Source: CAIJMU01 sp035531315
GTDB taxonomy: Bacteria; Spirochaetota; Spirochaetia; Treponematales; Rectinemataceae
Assembly: GCA_035531315.1 (NCBI GenBank)
Contig: DATKTD010000280.1
Location: 1-48,834 of the forward strand
DNA: 48,834 nucleotides
Reading direction: 5' to 3'
Below the pieces are notes generated by a model that was not told the origin of the DNA, ran no database searches, and saw only the letters and a list, made by a program, of their open reading frames with translations. The stretch's first letter is position 1; every line of letters begins with the position of its first letter. The position numbers were made by a program, and so were the translations under genes. This document shows positions 1 through 8,541 of this stretch, piece by piece.

Positions 1-925
1 TGCCCGCGAGCGTGAGTGCGGCAGAGGGGGAAACCTGTCCGCCTCCCGTTTTGGCGACGACCATATTGGTGAAGGTCGAGCCGGTAATGTCGAGGGTCGA
101 GGTCCCTGTGCCTTCCAGGAAAATACTCGCTAAACTCGACATCGAAGCCGAATTCGCCCTGGTAAGGTTGCCGGTCATATGAAGGTCGTTGCTACCCATC
201 GTGAGGGTGGAAGCACCGCTGATGGAAAGATTGGCGATGGGGGTTGTCGCCCCTATCGCGGCAGAAGCCGTGGCCGCTACGACCCTGCTCCCGGTGGCCG
301 AGAGCACAAGATCAAAGGCCCCGTTGACGGCGCCGTTGAAGGCCACGTTCAGCGTCCCGTTCGCCCCCTGAAGGAAGGTGGTGGCCGCGCCCAGGCTGAC
401 CGTGCCGCCGAAGGTCAGGGTGGCGGAGGTGGCCGATCCATTGGTGATGTCGGCCGTGGCGTTCGTGCTCGCGAGGCTGGATGCTCCGTTGACCGTAAGA
501 TTTTGACCATTGAGGTCGAGTTGGGCGGTCGAGGAAAGGCTCAAGCCTACTATTGGGTTGCTTACAGCCGCGTTGATGGTGACCGTATAGGGAGTCGAAA
601 TGATGACGCTATCGCCGACAACGGCTCCTGGAACCCCATTCGGCGACCAATTCGCCGCGGTGCCCCAACTCCCATTCCCGGCGAGGTTCCATGTGTATGC
701 AGTCGCTCCCCACGCAGCTCCCACCGCCATCGCCATCAGTCCAAGGATGAAACCTATTCTCTTCGCGGCGGGACTCTTCACCAAATCCTCCAGACTGTTT
801 TCAGGGACGAGGGGCTTCATGCGGCTATTAGAAGTCAAGTTGCGTACTCTCGTTTCCATGCCCCCGCGTCGGAGCGCAGGGTTCGGGGAGACAGATGGAC
901 GGGATCGATCGCCGTCGTCTGACAT
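1..925 (-). CDS. Secreted beta-strand-rich surface protein, autotransporter-like, partial (runs off the left edge)
   Basis: An uninterrupted minus-strand frame of 308 codons continues past position 1, so only the N-terminal part is visible. I chose the ATG at 925 because GAGGA lies about five bases upstream; in-frame ATGs at 859 and 820 are alternatives. A hydrophobic segment (IGFILGLMAMAVGAAWG) followed by ATA looks like a signal peptide. The mature part opens with YTWNLAGNGSWGTAANW and then SPNGVPGA, the style of opening found in autotransporter passenger and beta-helix surface proteins. The rest is rich in Thr, Ser, Ala, Asn and Gly with short repeats such as LDLNGQNLTVNG and LDITGSTF, as in a repetitive beta-solenoid. 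I infer an exported surface or adhesin-like protein; the C-terminal anchor is outside the window. No antisense frame here shows comparable protein features. Confidence 0.72.
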   Translation of the reverse strand, partial: MSDDGDRSRPSVSPNPALRRGGMETRVRNLTSNSRMKPLVPENSLEDLVKSPAAKRIGFILGLMAMAVGAAWGATAYTWNLAGNGSWGTAANWSPNGVPGAVVGDSVIISTPYTVTINAAVSNPIVGLSLSSTAQLDLNGQNLTVNGASSLASTNATADITNGSATSATLTFGGTVSLGAATTFLQGANGTLNVAFNGAVNGAFDLVLSATGSRVVAATASAAIGATTPIANLSISGASTLTMGSNDLHMTGNLTRANSASMSSLASIFLEGTGTSTLDITGSTFTNMVVAKTGGGQVSPSAALTLAG

Positions 926-934
926 TATTCCTCA

Positions 935-940
935 ATTATA
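935..940 (-). promoter_or_regulatory. -10 box TATAAT upstream of the surface protein gene
   Basis: A perfect TATAAT on the minus strand ends nine bases before the ATG at 925. The predicted transcript would start within a few bases of the start codon. No convincing -35 is seen at the usual distance. Confidence 0.4.
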
Positions 941-1072
941 GCTCCCTCCCCGGCGGACACCAGATGCTGGGAGCGTGCCAACCCATTAAGTTTCGGCATT
1001 TTCCGATTTCCTGTCGAGTCATGAAGCATCCACCCTGTTCGCGCGCGTCCTGTCCTCAGTAAGGAGGCACCC

Positions 1073-3265
1073 ATGCAATACTGCAGACAGGCCCAAGCGC
1101 CAAGGCCGCTTTCCTCGCCACCGCGGCCTCCCAGGCCCCCCCTACCCCCGGGCTTTCTCTCGCTTACGATCGCCTCGGCCCCGAAAAAGAGGGGGCGAGG
1201 CTCCGAAGAAGGCCTGGGGCCCCCCGCGCGGAAAAGTCTAGCCGCCTTGGGTCTCATGCCCTTCCTCCTCATACTCGCTTTTGCCTTCTGGGGTTGCGCG
1301 GCGGTGACGGCTCCCGAATCGGGAGAAGCCTTCCTGAGTCTGTCCTTTGGCGCCATCGCGAGGGCCTTCGCCCCGGAGGAGGCCGAGGTCGCGTCTTATG
1401 CCCTCACGGCGACGAGTTCCAAGGGTGAGACGGTAAGCTCGTCATCGGTGGAAGCCAGCCAGACACTCAAGCTTCCCGCCGGTTCCTGGACTATTCGCGT
1501 CGAGGGCCTGTCGACGGGGGGGCTACGCCTCGTCGCCGGCTCCATCAGCCTTGATCTCGAGCCGGGAGAGAGGAGGAGCGCGGCTATTGTCCTTCTCCCG
1601 GAGGGTGGGGCGGGAAGCATGGCTCTTTCATGGACCACGACGGGCAGCCCATCAGGCGCGCTGCTCGTGAAGGGCGAGCTGTGCTCAATAGACGGGAAGA
1701 TCCTCCCCCTGGAGGCTGCCGGAGCCTCGGGAAGCCTCATCCTGCCCGATATTCCTTCCGGCTCCTGGAGCCTTTCGCTCACGCTCGAGAACGAAGCAGG
1801 AAGGCTCGCGGGCCTGGCCGATTCCATCCTTATCGTCTCCGGTTTTGAAACAAAGGTCTCCGTTCTCTTCGAGCCGCCCCTGGCTACGCTTACCCTCGCC
1901 CTCATCGCTCCTAGTTTCGCCGCCGAAACGCTGACAACCTCGCCGCCCCTCAGGCGTGTAGCCCTTGGAGAAGCTGGTCTCTTCGCGATTCCCGCTACGG
2001 CCGGTCCTGGCTCCTGGTATAGGGACGGGAGTCCCCTCGGCTCGAGCCAATCCGAAGTGGCGGTAGTCGCGTCTTATGAAGGGATCTCGAGGATCGACTG
2101 GGTCTCCAATCAGACAAATATCGCCAAATCGGCGAGTGCGGGTCTTCTCGCCTCTCCCGCGGCCCAACTCGGCCCCCTCTCATGGAAGGAGACGCTCATC
2201 CGCTCCGATTTTGGGACTGCAGCCTCGGCCAAGGGGCTCGATGGCTGCCGCGATCTGGTCTTCGGACCCGATGGCGAGACCCTCCTCCTCGCAGGCAGGG
2301 ACGGCAATGCCGTGAGCGACCTTGCGCTTCCAGGGGGCTCCTCGCCTCTAGCGCGGACGGCCCTCCTATCCAGCGATATTCCCGGACTGGCCGCTGTTCA
2401 GCTTGCCTGTTCCATACCAGGGAGCTCAAACTACCTCGCCCTCGGCACGAGCCTGGGCGCCCTCGTCCCGTTACGGCGCGGGATCGATGGGAGTCTGAGC
2501 GCCGGAGCCCCCCTTATCCTCGCGGATTTCGCCAGCGCCTCGGCCCTCGAGGTCTGCCCGGGTTCGGCCTTCGCCTGGATCGCCTCCGAGGAAGGCAATT
2601 CGGTGATCAGGGTCGAGCTCGACTCGGATGGACGGCCAATCTCGACCGCAGTGGCGATTAAGGCTGGGGAGCCTGGCTTCGAACTCTTCTCACGGCCGAG
2701 CTCCCTGGCCATTTCCCCCGATGGCGGATACCTGGCCATCGGCAGTTCGGGGGACGATGCCATCTGGTACTGCACGATCGACCCTTCAAGCGGGAATCTC
2801 AGCCTCCTTTGGCGCCTTGGAAAGGCGGATATCGCCGCCGTCGCCAGCCTCTCCGATCCAGTAGACCTCGTCTTTTCGCCCGACGGGGCCAGTCTCTTCG
2901 CGCTCTCTTACTACGGCAAGTCCCTCATTCGATTCGATAGGGACTCCTCGGATATTTGGCAGGCCAGCGGGGCGGCGAAGAGCGGAACGGCGCCCTACGT
3001 GGGCTTCGACTATCCCAAGCGCCTCGCCCTAAGTCCTGATGGAAAGATCCTCGTGGTCTCGGGTGGAGGGGCTAGCGACGGTCTCGCCGCCTTCAGTACC
3101 GCCCTGCCGGGGAGCCTCGATTGGATCGGCGCCCTGCTTCCCGACGGCAGCGACAGCCACCCGGCAAAGCCGGGCGCCCTCGCCTTCTCTCCCGACGGGA
3201 GCCGCCTTGTCGCGGCAAGCCCGGAGGACGATAGCGTCTACTTTTTTGCGCTCAGCCTTCCCTGA
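1073..3265 (+). CDS. Lipoprotein with repeated beta-propeller (SPDG) blades
   Basis: The ATG at 1073 has a strong AAGGAGG six bases upstream. The first 60 residues are unusual: proline-rich, then basic. They precede a hydrophobic stretch ending FWGC (Cys 75), a loose lipobox of the kind seen in spirochaetes. Residues 80-270 look like Ig- or carboxypeptidase-regulatory-like beta domains (for example GSWTIRVEGL, SGSWSLSLTL). From about 390 to the end there are at least five blades with the signature (F/I/L)SPDG: DLVFGPDG, SLAISPDG, DLVFSPDG, RLALSPDG and ALAFSPDG, as in YVTN/lactonase-type beta-propellers. Such proteins usually bind ligands or partners in the envelope; no catalytic residues can be assigned. 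An internal ATG at 1256 would give a more normal signal peptide but has no ribosome site. Function unknown beyond an envelope lipoprotein. Confidence 0.8.
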   Translation: MQYCRQAQAPRPLSSPPRPPRPPLPPGFLSLTIASAPKKRGRGSEEGLGPPARKSLAALGLMPFLLILAFAFWGCAAVTAPESGEAFLSLSFGAIARAFAPEEAEVASYALTATSSKGETVSSSSVEASQTLKLPAGSWTIRVEGLSTGGLRLVAGSISLDLEPGERRSAAIVLLPEGGAGSMALSWTTTGSPSGALLVKGELCSIDGKILPLEAAGASGSLILPDIPSGSWSLSLTLENEAGRLAGLADSILIVSGFETKVSVLFEPPLATLTLALIAPSFAAETLTTSPPLRRVALGEAGLFAIPATAGPGSWYRDGSPLGSSQSEVAVVASYEGISRIDWVSNQTNIAKSASAGLLASPAAQLGPLSWKETLIRSDFGTAASAKGLDGCRDLVFGPDGETLLLAGRDGNAVSDLALPGGSSPLARTALLSSDIPGLAAVQLACSIPGSSNYLALGTSLGALVPLRRGIDGSLSAGAPLILADFASASALEVCPGSAFAWIASEEGNSVIRVELDSDGRPISTAVAIKAGEPGFELFSRPSSLAISPDGGYLAIGSSGDDAIWYCTIDPSSGNLSLLWRLGKADIAAVASLSDPVDLVFSPDGASLFALSYYGKSLIRFDRDSSDIWQASGAAKSGTAPYVGFDYPKRLALSPDGKILVVSGGGASDGLAAFSTALPGSLDWIGALLPDGSDSHPAKPGALAFSPDGSRLVAASPEDDSVYFFALSLP

Positions 3266-3455
3266 TCGGGTCTTCCCTCCAAGCATCAAATCGACAGGGC
3301 ACGATTATGGCATGTCTTTTCTCGACAATATCCAAGAAGCAGTCTATTTTTTGATGAGCGTCCGTTCATTTTTGACGCGGGCATGCAACCTTCGACCCTC
3401 CGGACAGGTCTAAGTCAAACGTCAAATCCAGCAATGCCCGAGCGAGGAGACTGCC

Positions 3456-5228
3456 GTGTACGATATCGAAGCCTTCACCCTTCCCGAACTCGTCGAAAAG
3501 AGCGCTCGCAATTTCGGAAGCCGTCCATTTCTCGGTATGATCGGAAAGGAAGCGCTCAGCTACGCCGAGATGGAACCGCGCACGAGGCGAATCGCCGCCC
3601 TCCTCGGCCTCTATGGCATCGGGAAGGGCGACCGCGTCGCCCTGGTAGGCGAGTCCCGGCCGGAATGGGGTATATCCTATCTCGGCGCATCGAGGGCCGG
3701 AGCCGTTCTCGTTCCGATCCTCAACGATTTCATGCCCGAGCAGATGAAGAACATCATCGAGCACGCCGGCGTAAAGGTCATACTCACGAGCCGAAAGCTC
3801 CAGCCGAAGATCGCGGCCGCCTCCGAGGGGCGCATAGTCGTGTCCATCGAGGATCTCGCGCTGATCTCCGGACCAGTGGGCAGCTTCGACGCATCGAGCG
3901 CCGAGGGGACGGTCCGTCTCGAGGCGGCACTTGCCGCCTGGGCGGCGATCACAATCACGGGCGACGACCTCGCCGCCATCGTCTACACCTCGGGCACGAC
4001 GGGTCTTTCAAAAGGCGTGATGCTCAGTCACCGAAACCTCGTATGGGACGCCTGGTCATGCCGCGGCATCATCGTCATCAAGCCCGAGGATCGCTTCCTC
4101 TCCGTCCTTCCCCTCGCCCATACCTACGAGTTCACCATCGGATTCGTGATCCCCCTTATGCAGGGTTCGTCGATCTGGTATCTCGACAGGCCTCCCACCG
4201 CGACGGCCCTCCTTCCCGCCTTCGCAAAGGTAAGGCCCACTTGCATGCTCACCGTTCCCCTCATCATCGAAAAGGTCTATCGGGCGAACGTCGCTCCCAC
4301 CCTCGAAGCGATGAGCCTGTATAAAAATCCCCTATTCAGACCCCTCCTCGAGCGCCTCGCGGGGATCAAGCTCAAGAAAACCTTTGGCGGCAAGATGCGT
4401 TTCTACGGCATCGGGGGGGCTCCCCTCGCGGAGGATGTGGAACGCTTTCTCCGGCACGCGAAATTCCCCTACGCCGTGGGCTATGGGCTTACCGAAACCT
4501 CGCCGATGCTCGCCGGGGCCAATCCCGGCATACAGCGCTTCCGCGCGGCCGGACCCGCCCTCAAGGGCTGTGAGGTCCGCATCGCCGATCCCCGCCCCGA
4601 CACGGGCGAGGGAGAGATCCAGGTGCGTGGCCCGAATGTCTTCTCCGGTTACTACCGCGACGAGGAAAGGACCCGCGAGGCCTTCACGGAGGACGGGTGG
4701 TTCCGCACCGGGGACCTCGGCTTCGTCGACGAAAAGGCCGCCGTCGCCATTCGCGGCCGCAGCAAGACCATGATCCTCGGGGCCTCGGGAGAGAACATCT
4801 ATCCGGAGGAAATCGAAGCCGTCATCAACGCCTCGCCCCATGTCGCCGAATCCCTCGTTTATGGAGACAAGAGCGGTCTTACCGCCCTCATCCACCTCAA
4901 GCCCGAGGTCCTCGAGGAACTCGCGGCCAAGGTCAGGTCCGGACTCGAGGGCGCCGGTCACGCCGCGGCCGGCATGAGCCATGCGATGAGCGCGGCGGGC
5001 CATAGGGCCAGCCAGGCTGGCCATGCGGCGAGTCAGGCCGCCGGCGATGCCCTCCATTCGGTGGAGCAGGCCGCGGCCCAGCTTCTCGAAGCCATCAAAA
5101 AAGAGGCAAACGCCAAGCTCGCCGCCTTCTCGCGGATAGGTCGCGTCGAAAGGCAGGATGAGCCCTTCGAAAAGACGCCAAAGCAGAGCATCAAGCGCTT
5201 CCTCTATCCCCGAAAGCGTGCCAACTAG
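3456..5228 (+). CDS. AMP-forming long-chain acyl-CoA synthetase
   Basis: A 590-residue member of the ANL superfamily, activating a fatty acid with ATP to acyl-AMP and then acyl-CoA. The GTG at 3456 is preceded by GAGGAG at seven bases. Visible motifs are the phosphate-binding loop IVYTSGTTGLSKGV near residue 170, the GYGLTETSPML adenine-site motif near 340, and the hinge region GWFRTGDLGFVDE followed by SGENIYPEEIEAVI near 410-460. The usual C-terminal catalytic lysine region is present (QSIKRFLYPRK). Between the C-terminal subdomain strands, residues 501-528 form four exact seven-residue repeats with His at position 2 of each, followed by an Ala/Gln-rich helix. This insertion is not typical of the family. 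The stop codon overlaps that of the convergent gene in a CTAG palindrome. Substrate chain length cannot be read from sequence. Confidence 0.93.
   Translation: MYDIEAFTLPELVEKSARNFGSRPFLGMIGKEALSYAEMEPRTRRIAALLGLYGIGKGDRVALVGESRPEWGISYLGASRAGAVLVPILNDFMPEQMKNIIEHAGVKVILTSRKLQPKIAAASEGRIVVSIEDLALISGPVGSFDASSAEGTVRLEAALAAWAAITITGDDLAAIVYTSGTTGLSKGVMLSHRNLVWDAWSCRGIIVIKPEDRFLSVLPLAHTYEFTIGFVIPLMQGSSIWYLDRPPTATALLPAFAKVRPTCMLTVPLIIEKVYRANVAPTLEAMSLYKNPLFRPLLERLAGIKLKKTFGGKMRFYGIGGAPLAEDVERFLRHAKFPYAVGYGLTETSPMLAGANPGIQRFRAAGPALKGCEVRIADPRPDTGEGEIQVRGPNVFSGYYRDEERTREAFTEDGWFRTGDLGFVDEKAAVAIRGRSKTMILGASGENIYPEEIEAVINASPHVAESLVYGDKSGLTALIHLKPEVLEELAAKVRSGLEGAGHAAAGMSHAMSAAGHRASQAGHAASQAAGDALHSVEQAAAQLLEAIKKEANAKLAAFSRIGRVERQDEPFEKTPKQSIKRFLYPRKRAN
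4956..5039 (+). repeat. In-frame 21-bp repeats encoding four His heptads in the acyl-CoA synthetase
   Basis: Four consecutive 21-base units encode GHAAAGM, SHAMSAA, GHRASQA and GHAASQA (residues 501-528), with His at 502, 509, 516 and 523. The DNA copies have diverged while the pattern Gly/Ser-His plus small residues is kept, which suggests selection on the protein. Confidence 0.8.
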
Positions 5229-8200
5229 GATTCGAGGAGGGGCGCGAAGGCCCTGATCTCCCTGAGGGCCCTTCGTGCCTCCTCCGAGCCGAGGGCGGCG
5301 TTTTCCTCCCCAAAGAGGCGTCTGGCCTCTTCCATCGCGGACTGGGCCTCTTCCTTGGCAGCCCGGTATTCCGCGTCGGTCGAGCCTGCCTCGGCCCGAT
5401 CCCTTCCCTCTCCGCCGCGCTCCAGCGCCAGATCCCACCTGAGGAGATGGTAGCGTAGCGCCGTCTTTCGGCTGCGATACACGGGGCGTTCGAAGAGGGC
5501 CGCGGCCTCGGTCTGCCAAAAAACCGAATCGGCCAGCTTTTTATCTTCGAGGGCCATTTCCCCGAGGAATACATATAAATCGAGCGCAACCACCCAATTC
5601 CCCGCTGCCGTCGCTCCGGCAAGTCCGGTAAGGGCCCGAGATCTGGCCTCATCCCTGCGACCAAGGAGGGCAAGGGCCCTCGTCATGAGGGGGAGTCCGG
5701 CGACCGCCAAGGCAGGGTCGCCCGACAGCGCGAATAGGCGATCGACCTCGGCGAGACCTGTCTCGGCCCGGCTCGTCTCCCCCAATGCGGCACGGGCATA
5801 GGCGAGGGCGACATAGTAGCGGATAAGCCCTTCCATCTCGCTCTTGTCCGGGGAACCGGATTCGGCGACCTCCAGGGCCTTCGCGAACTCGAGGGTTTCC
5901 GGACAGTCCGACACGATGCCGTAGCGCAATTCGGCATCGGCCTGCGGCATCCCGCCGACCGAGCCCAGATCGGCGGCCTTGCCCCTCCAGACCTCAGCCT
6001 CGGCGTAATCGCCACGCATCAAGTGGAAGAGATACCGAGCTCCCGCGTAGTGCCAGTCGCAGAAGTCGTTGCCGCGTTCCATGCCCTCTATGATGGTCTC
6101 GGCGCGCTCGAAATCTCCGCGCAGGAGGAGGGCGCGAACCAGGAAGGAGCGGACGTTGGCGTCGCCGCGGGGATCGCCGACCTTGGCATAAAGGCTGAGC
6201 GCCCGATCCCCGAAATAGATGGCGCGTTCGAGCTCGAGGGTCCCCGTGCAGTGGCTGACATAGAGATGGCAGACCCTGGCGAGATAGGCGGGGTTGCGCT
6301 CCCGAAGGGCTATATCATACATCTCCCTCATCGTCTCCTCCACGCCTCCCCTGGCGTGACTGTTGAAGGCGATGGCGTACTTGAAGAAGAGGAGGTCCAC
6401 CTTCGCTCCGGCCTCATCGGGTGCGGCGTGATCGAGGAGATCCTGTATGAGGCCCGCATAGTCTTCCGAGAGTACGGGCCTGGTGGCGAAGAGCAGGCGC
6501 CTCGCCTCCTCCCGGTGGCCGCCGGAGGCCAGGTGCCAGAAAATTTCGGCGGGCGGCGCCTCCCTTTCCTCGGCCATTTCCGCCGCTGCCTGGTGGAGAA
6601 TGCGCTTGTTGTGGTTGAGCAGGGAACCGTAGATCGCGTCCCTGATGATCGTGTGACGAAAACGGTAGCGCCCGTCGTCGAGACGCGAGAGAAGACGCTC
6701 CTCCTCGAGAAAGGCCAGGGAGTTGCCGAGATCGCTCCGCCCTTCCGCCTCGATCCTGGCGAGAAGTTGCGCGACATCGTTTTCCGCGAAGGGATAGCGG
6801 AACACCGAGAGGGCCCCGAGGAGCATCCTCGTCGGCGGGTCGAAACCCTCGACGGAGGCGAGCACAGTGCTCTGGATGGTCTCCGGGATGCCGTCGACGG
6901 CCCGGTTCCGACCGAGATGCTTGACGTATTCCTCGATGAAAAGCGGGTAGCCCTGGGCGCGGCGGACGACGAGGTCGATTTCGCGCTCGGCCAGGCCCTC
7001 GGGCCCGAGACTGCGCACGAGGAGGGCCGAGACAGCGTCGGAGAGAGGCCCAAGGCATAGGCGCTCCGTGCAGCGGAAGAGGGCCGCCAGCCCCTCGTCC
7101 GGATGCCGGTCCGCGAGGAGAAAGAGAGGCCGATGCTTCGCCTCGACGAGGTAGAGGCGGAACAAGGCACGGCTCGCCGGATCGAGGGCCGAGGCGTTGT
7201 CGAGGACGATCAGGCTCGGATAGAGCTCCGAACCTTCGCCGAAAAGGGCGTCGAGAAAGGCGACGAGGCTCCGAAGCTCCGAGGGATCCCGAAGCATCGT
7301 GGCGGGGGAAGGGCCGCCCAGCCTCGCCCCCGCAGGCAGGAGACCGGCGCCAAGGGCGGCGGCGGCGATTTCCGAAGTCGACCGTTCGAGACCCAACCTG
7401 CCTTCGGCGGCGGCGGCGAGTTCCTTGCCGATGTCCCCGCCCTCGAGACCGAGCTGGGCCGCCACCGCGCGCGCCACCGCCGCGTAGGCGGCCCCCCCGG
7501 CCTGCGCGGGATTCAGGTAGAGGACGGGGGACTTCCATTCGGGAAAGCGGTGGAGCCTTTCGACGAGCTCGGCGCAGAGCCTCGTCTTGCCGATGCCCCC
7601 GTCGCCGAGCACGTAGACGCCGCAGGGATCGTCCCGAAGGCCCCGGAGATAGAAGCCAACCAGGCGATCGAGTTCGCCATCCCGTCCGAGAAAGGGCCCC
7701 TCGAAGACGGGAGCGCTCCGGCGCCGCGCCAGTACTCGGTAGGCCGCGATGCCTTCCTCTTTGCCGGCCAGTTCCAGATCAAGACGTTCTCCGAAGACGA
7801 AGCGCTTTTCGCAGGCCTCGCGCGTGGTCGCGGAACAGAGGATGAAGCCGGGAGGGGCCGAAGCCTCGAGTCTCGAAGCCACGGCCATCGTATGGCCGGT
7901 GACGACGTCGAAGCCTCCGCGACGACCCGTCGCGACGAGGCCGGTATGGATGCCGATGCGGAAGACGGGCCCGCCTTCCCTTTCCATCGTCCCGAGAAAA
8001 TCGAGGGAAGCCTCAAGGGCCCTGCAGGGGTCGTCCTCATGCATTTCCGGATATCCAAAGACCGCCACCAAGGCGTCGCCTATGTACTTTTCGACGCTGC
8101 CGCCGCGGGCGGCGATCATGGACTCGAAGCGGGCGAAGATGCCGCTTATCAGGGAATCGACGTCCTCGGGATCGCTGCGCTCGGAAAAGGCCGTAAAACC

Positions 8201-8308
8201 CTTCATGTCGGCGAAGAGGATGGTGACGACCCTTCGTTCCCCCTCGCGAAGTTTCGCCACGTCGCCGTGATGTCTCGTCCCCGGTCCTTCTTCCACAGTT
8301 TTTGCCAT
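5225..8308 (-). CDS. Class III nucleotidyl cyclase-like domain fused to AAA ATPase and TPR region
   Basis: A 1027-residue cytoplasmic regulator. I start it at the ATG at 8308 (AAGGAG seven bases upstream); the frame is open to 8446 but without a ribosome site. Residues 25-150 are a class III cyclase homology domain with both metal Asp residues (FADMKGF, D34; KYIGDALVAVFG, D78) and the substrate Lys (K74). The downstream motif reads GHTMAVASRLEA: the usual transition-state Asn is Ala142 and the usual substrate-specifying Asp is His139, while Arg146 remains. The cyclase may therefore be weak or inactive. Next comes an AAA/NACHT-like module with Walker A LGDGGIGKTRL and Walker B SLIVLDN, then about 450 residues of helical TPR-like repeats. 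This architecture is known from large bacterial signal integrators. Its stop codon overlaps that of the acyl-CoA synthetase. Confidence 0.9.
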   Translation of the reverse strand: MAKTVEEGPGTRHHGDVAKLREGERRVVTILFADMKGFTAFSERSDPEDVDSLISGIFARFESMIAARGGSVEKYIGDALVAVFGYPEMHEDDPCRALEASLDFLGTMEREGGPVFRIGIHTGLVATGRRGGFDVVTGHTMAVASRLEASAPPGFILCSATTREACEKRFVFGERLDLELAGKEEGIAAYRVLARRRSAPVFEGPFLGRDGELDRLVGFYLRGLRDDPCGVYVLGDGGIGKTRLCAELVERLHRFPEWKSPVLYLNPAQAGGAAYAAVARAVAAQLGLEGGDIGKELAAAAEGRLGLERSTSEIAAAALGAGLLPAGARLGGPSPATMLRDPSELRSLVAFLDALFGEGSELYPSLIVLDNASALDPASRALFRLYLVEAKHRPLFLLADRHPDEGLAALFRCTERLCLGPLSDAVSALLVRSLGPEGLAEREIDLVVRRAQGYPLFIEEYVKHLGRNRAVDGIPETIQSTVLASVEGFDPPTRMLLGALSVFRYPFAENDVAQLLARIEAEGRSDLGNSLAFLEEERLLSRLDDGRYRFRHTIIRDAIYGSLLNHNKRILHQAAAEMAEEREAPPAEIFWHLASGGHREEARRLLFATRPVLSEDYAGLIQDLLDHAAPDEAGAKVDLLFFKYAIAFNSHARGGVEETMREMYDIALRERNPAYLARVCHLYVSHCTGTLELERAIYFGDRALSLYAKVGDPRGDANVRSFLVRALLLRGDFERAETIIEGMERGNDFCDWHYAGARYLFHLMRGDYAEAEVWRGKAADLGSVGGMPQADAELRYGIVSDCPETLEFAKALEVAESGSPDKSEMEGLIRYYVALAYARAALGETSRAETGLAEVDRLFALSGDPALAVAGLPLMTRALALLGRRDEARSRALTGLAGATAAGNWVVALDLYVFLGEMALEDKKLADSVFWQTEAAALFERPVYRSRKTALRYHLLRWDLALERGGEGRDRAEAGSTDAEYRAAKEEAQSAMEEARRLFGEENAALGSEEARRALREIRAFAPLLES

Positions 8309-8321
8309 GGCCCTGCTCCTT

Positions 8322-8337
8322 GTTCCGTCATCGGAAC
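8322..8337. promoter_or_regulatory. Perfect inverted repeat touching the ribosome site of the cyclase-like gene
   Basis: GTTCCG-TCAT-CGGAAC is a perfect 6-base inverted repeat directly next to the AAGGAG (8316-8321) of the cyclase-like gene. It could be an operator or a small hairpin that affects translation. Sequence symmetry is the only support. Confidence 0.4.
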
Positions 8338-8450
8338 ATAGCCATATGAATGATATTTCCTGACCCCCCGATCCACAAGGCCCGCGTCTCGGAGGCCGAG
8401 CCGCTTCCCGCAGAGCCTTTCTACGCTCGGCCGCGCGGGCATACATCCCT

Positions 8451-8468
8451 CATAAATAATTATGCATT
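8451..8468. promoter_or_regulatory. Candidate ARG box (ArgR/AhrC operator) upstream of the ornithine carbamoyltransferase gene
   Basis: CATAAATAATTATGCATT stands out as an AT-rich patch in GC-rich DNA. It matches the 14-base core TGAATAATTATTCA, a form of the known ARG box consensus, at 12 positions. It lies 10 bases upstream of the -35 box of an arginine-pathway promoter. No argR gene is in the window, so the assignment is inference. Confidence 0.45.
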
Positions 8469-8478
8469 CAACACTTCC

Positions 8479-8508
8479 TTGACCAAGCTCCCTCGCCGGT
8501 GCTATACA
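8479..8508 (+). promoter_or_regulatory. Sigma70-type promoter of the ornithine carbamoyltransferase gene
   Basis: TTGACC, an 18-base spacer and TATACA give a good -35/-10 pair. The -10 ends 33 bases before the ATG, leaving room for the AAGGAGG leader. Confidence 0.7.
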
Positions 8509-8541
8509 TCGCTCGATATCATCCGACTCAAGGAGGCCCTC

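Noticed and set aside
3266..3455. Short open frame (ATG at 3312, about 33 codons) before the acyl-CoA synthetase gene
   Set aside because: No ribosome site, no recognisable product, and it overlaps the promoter region of the next gene.
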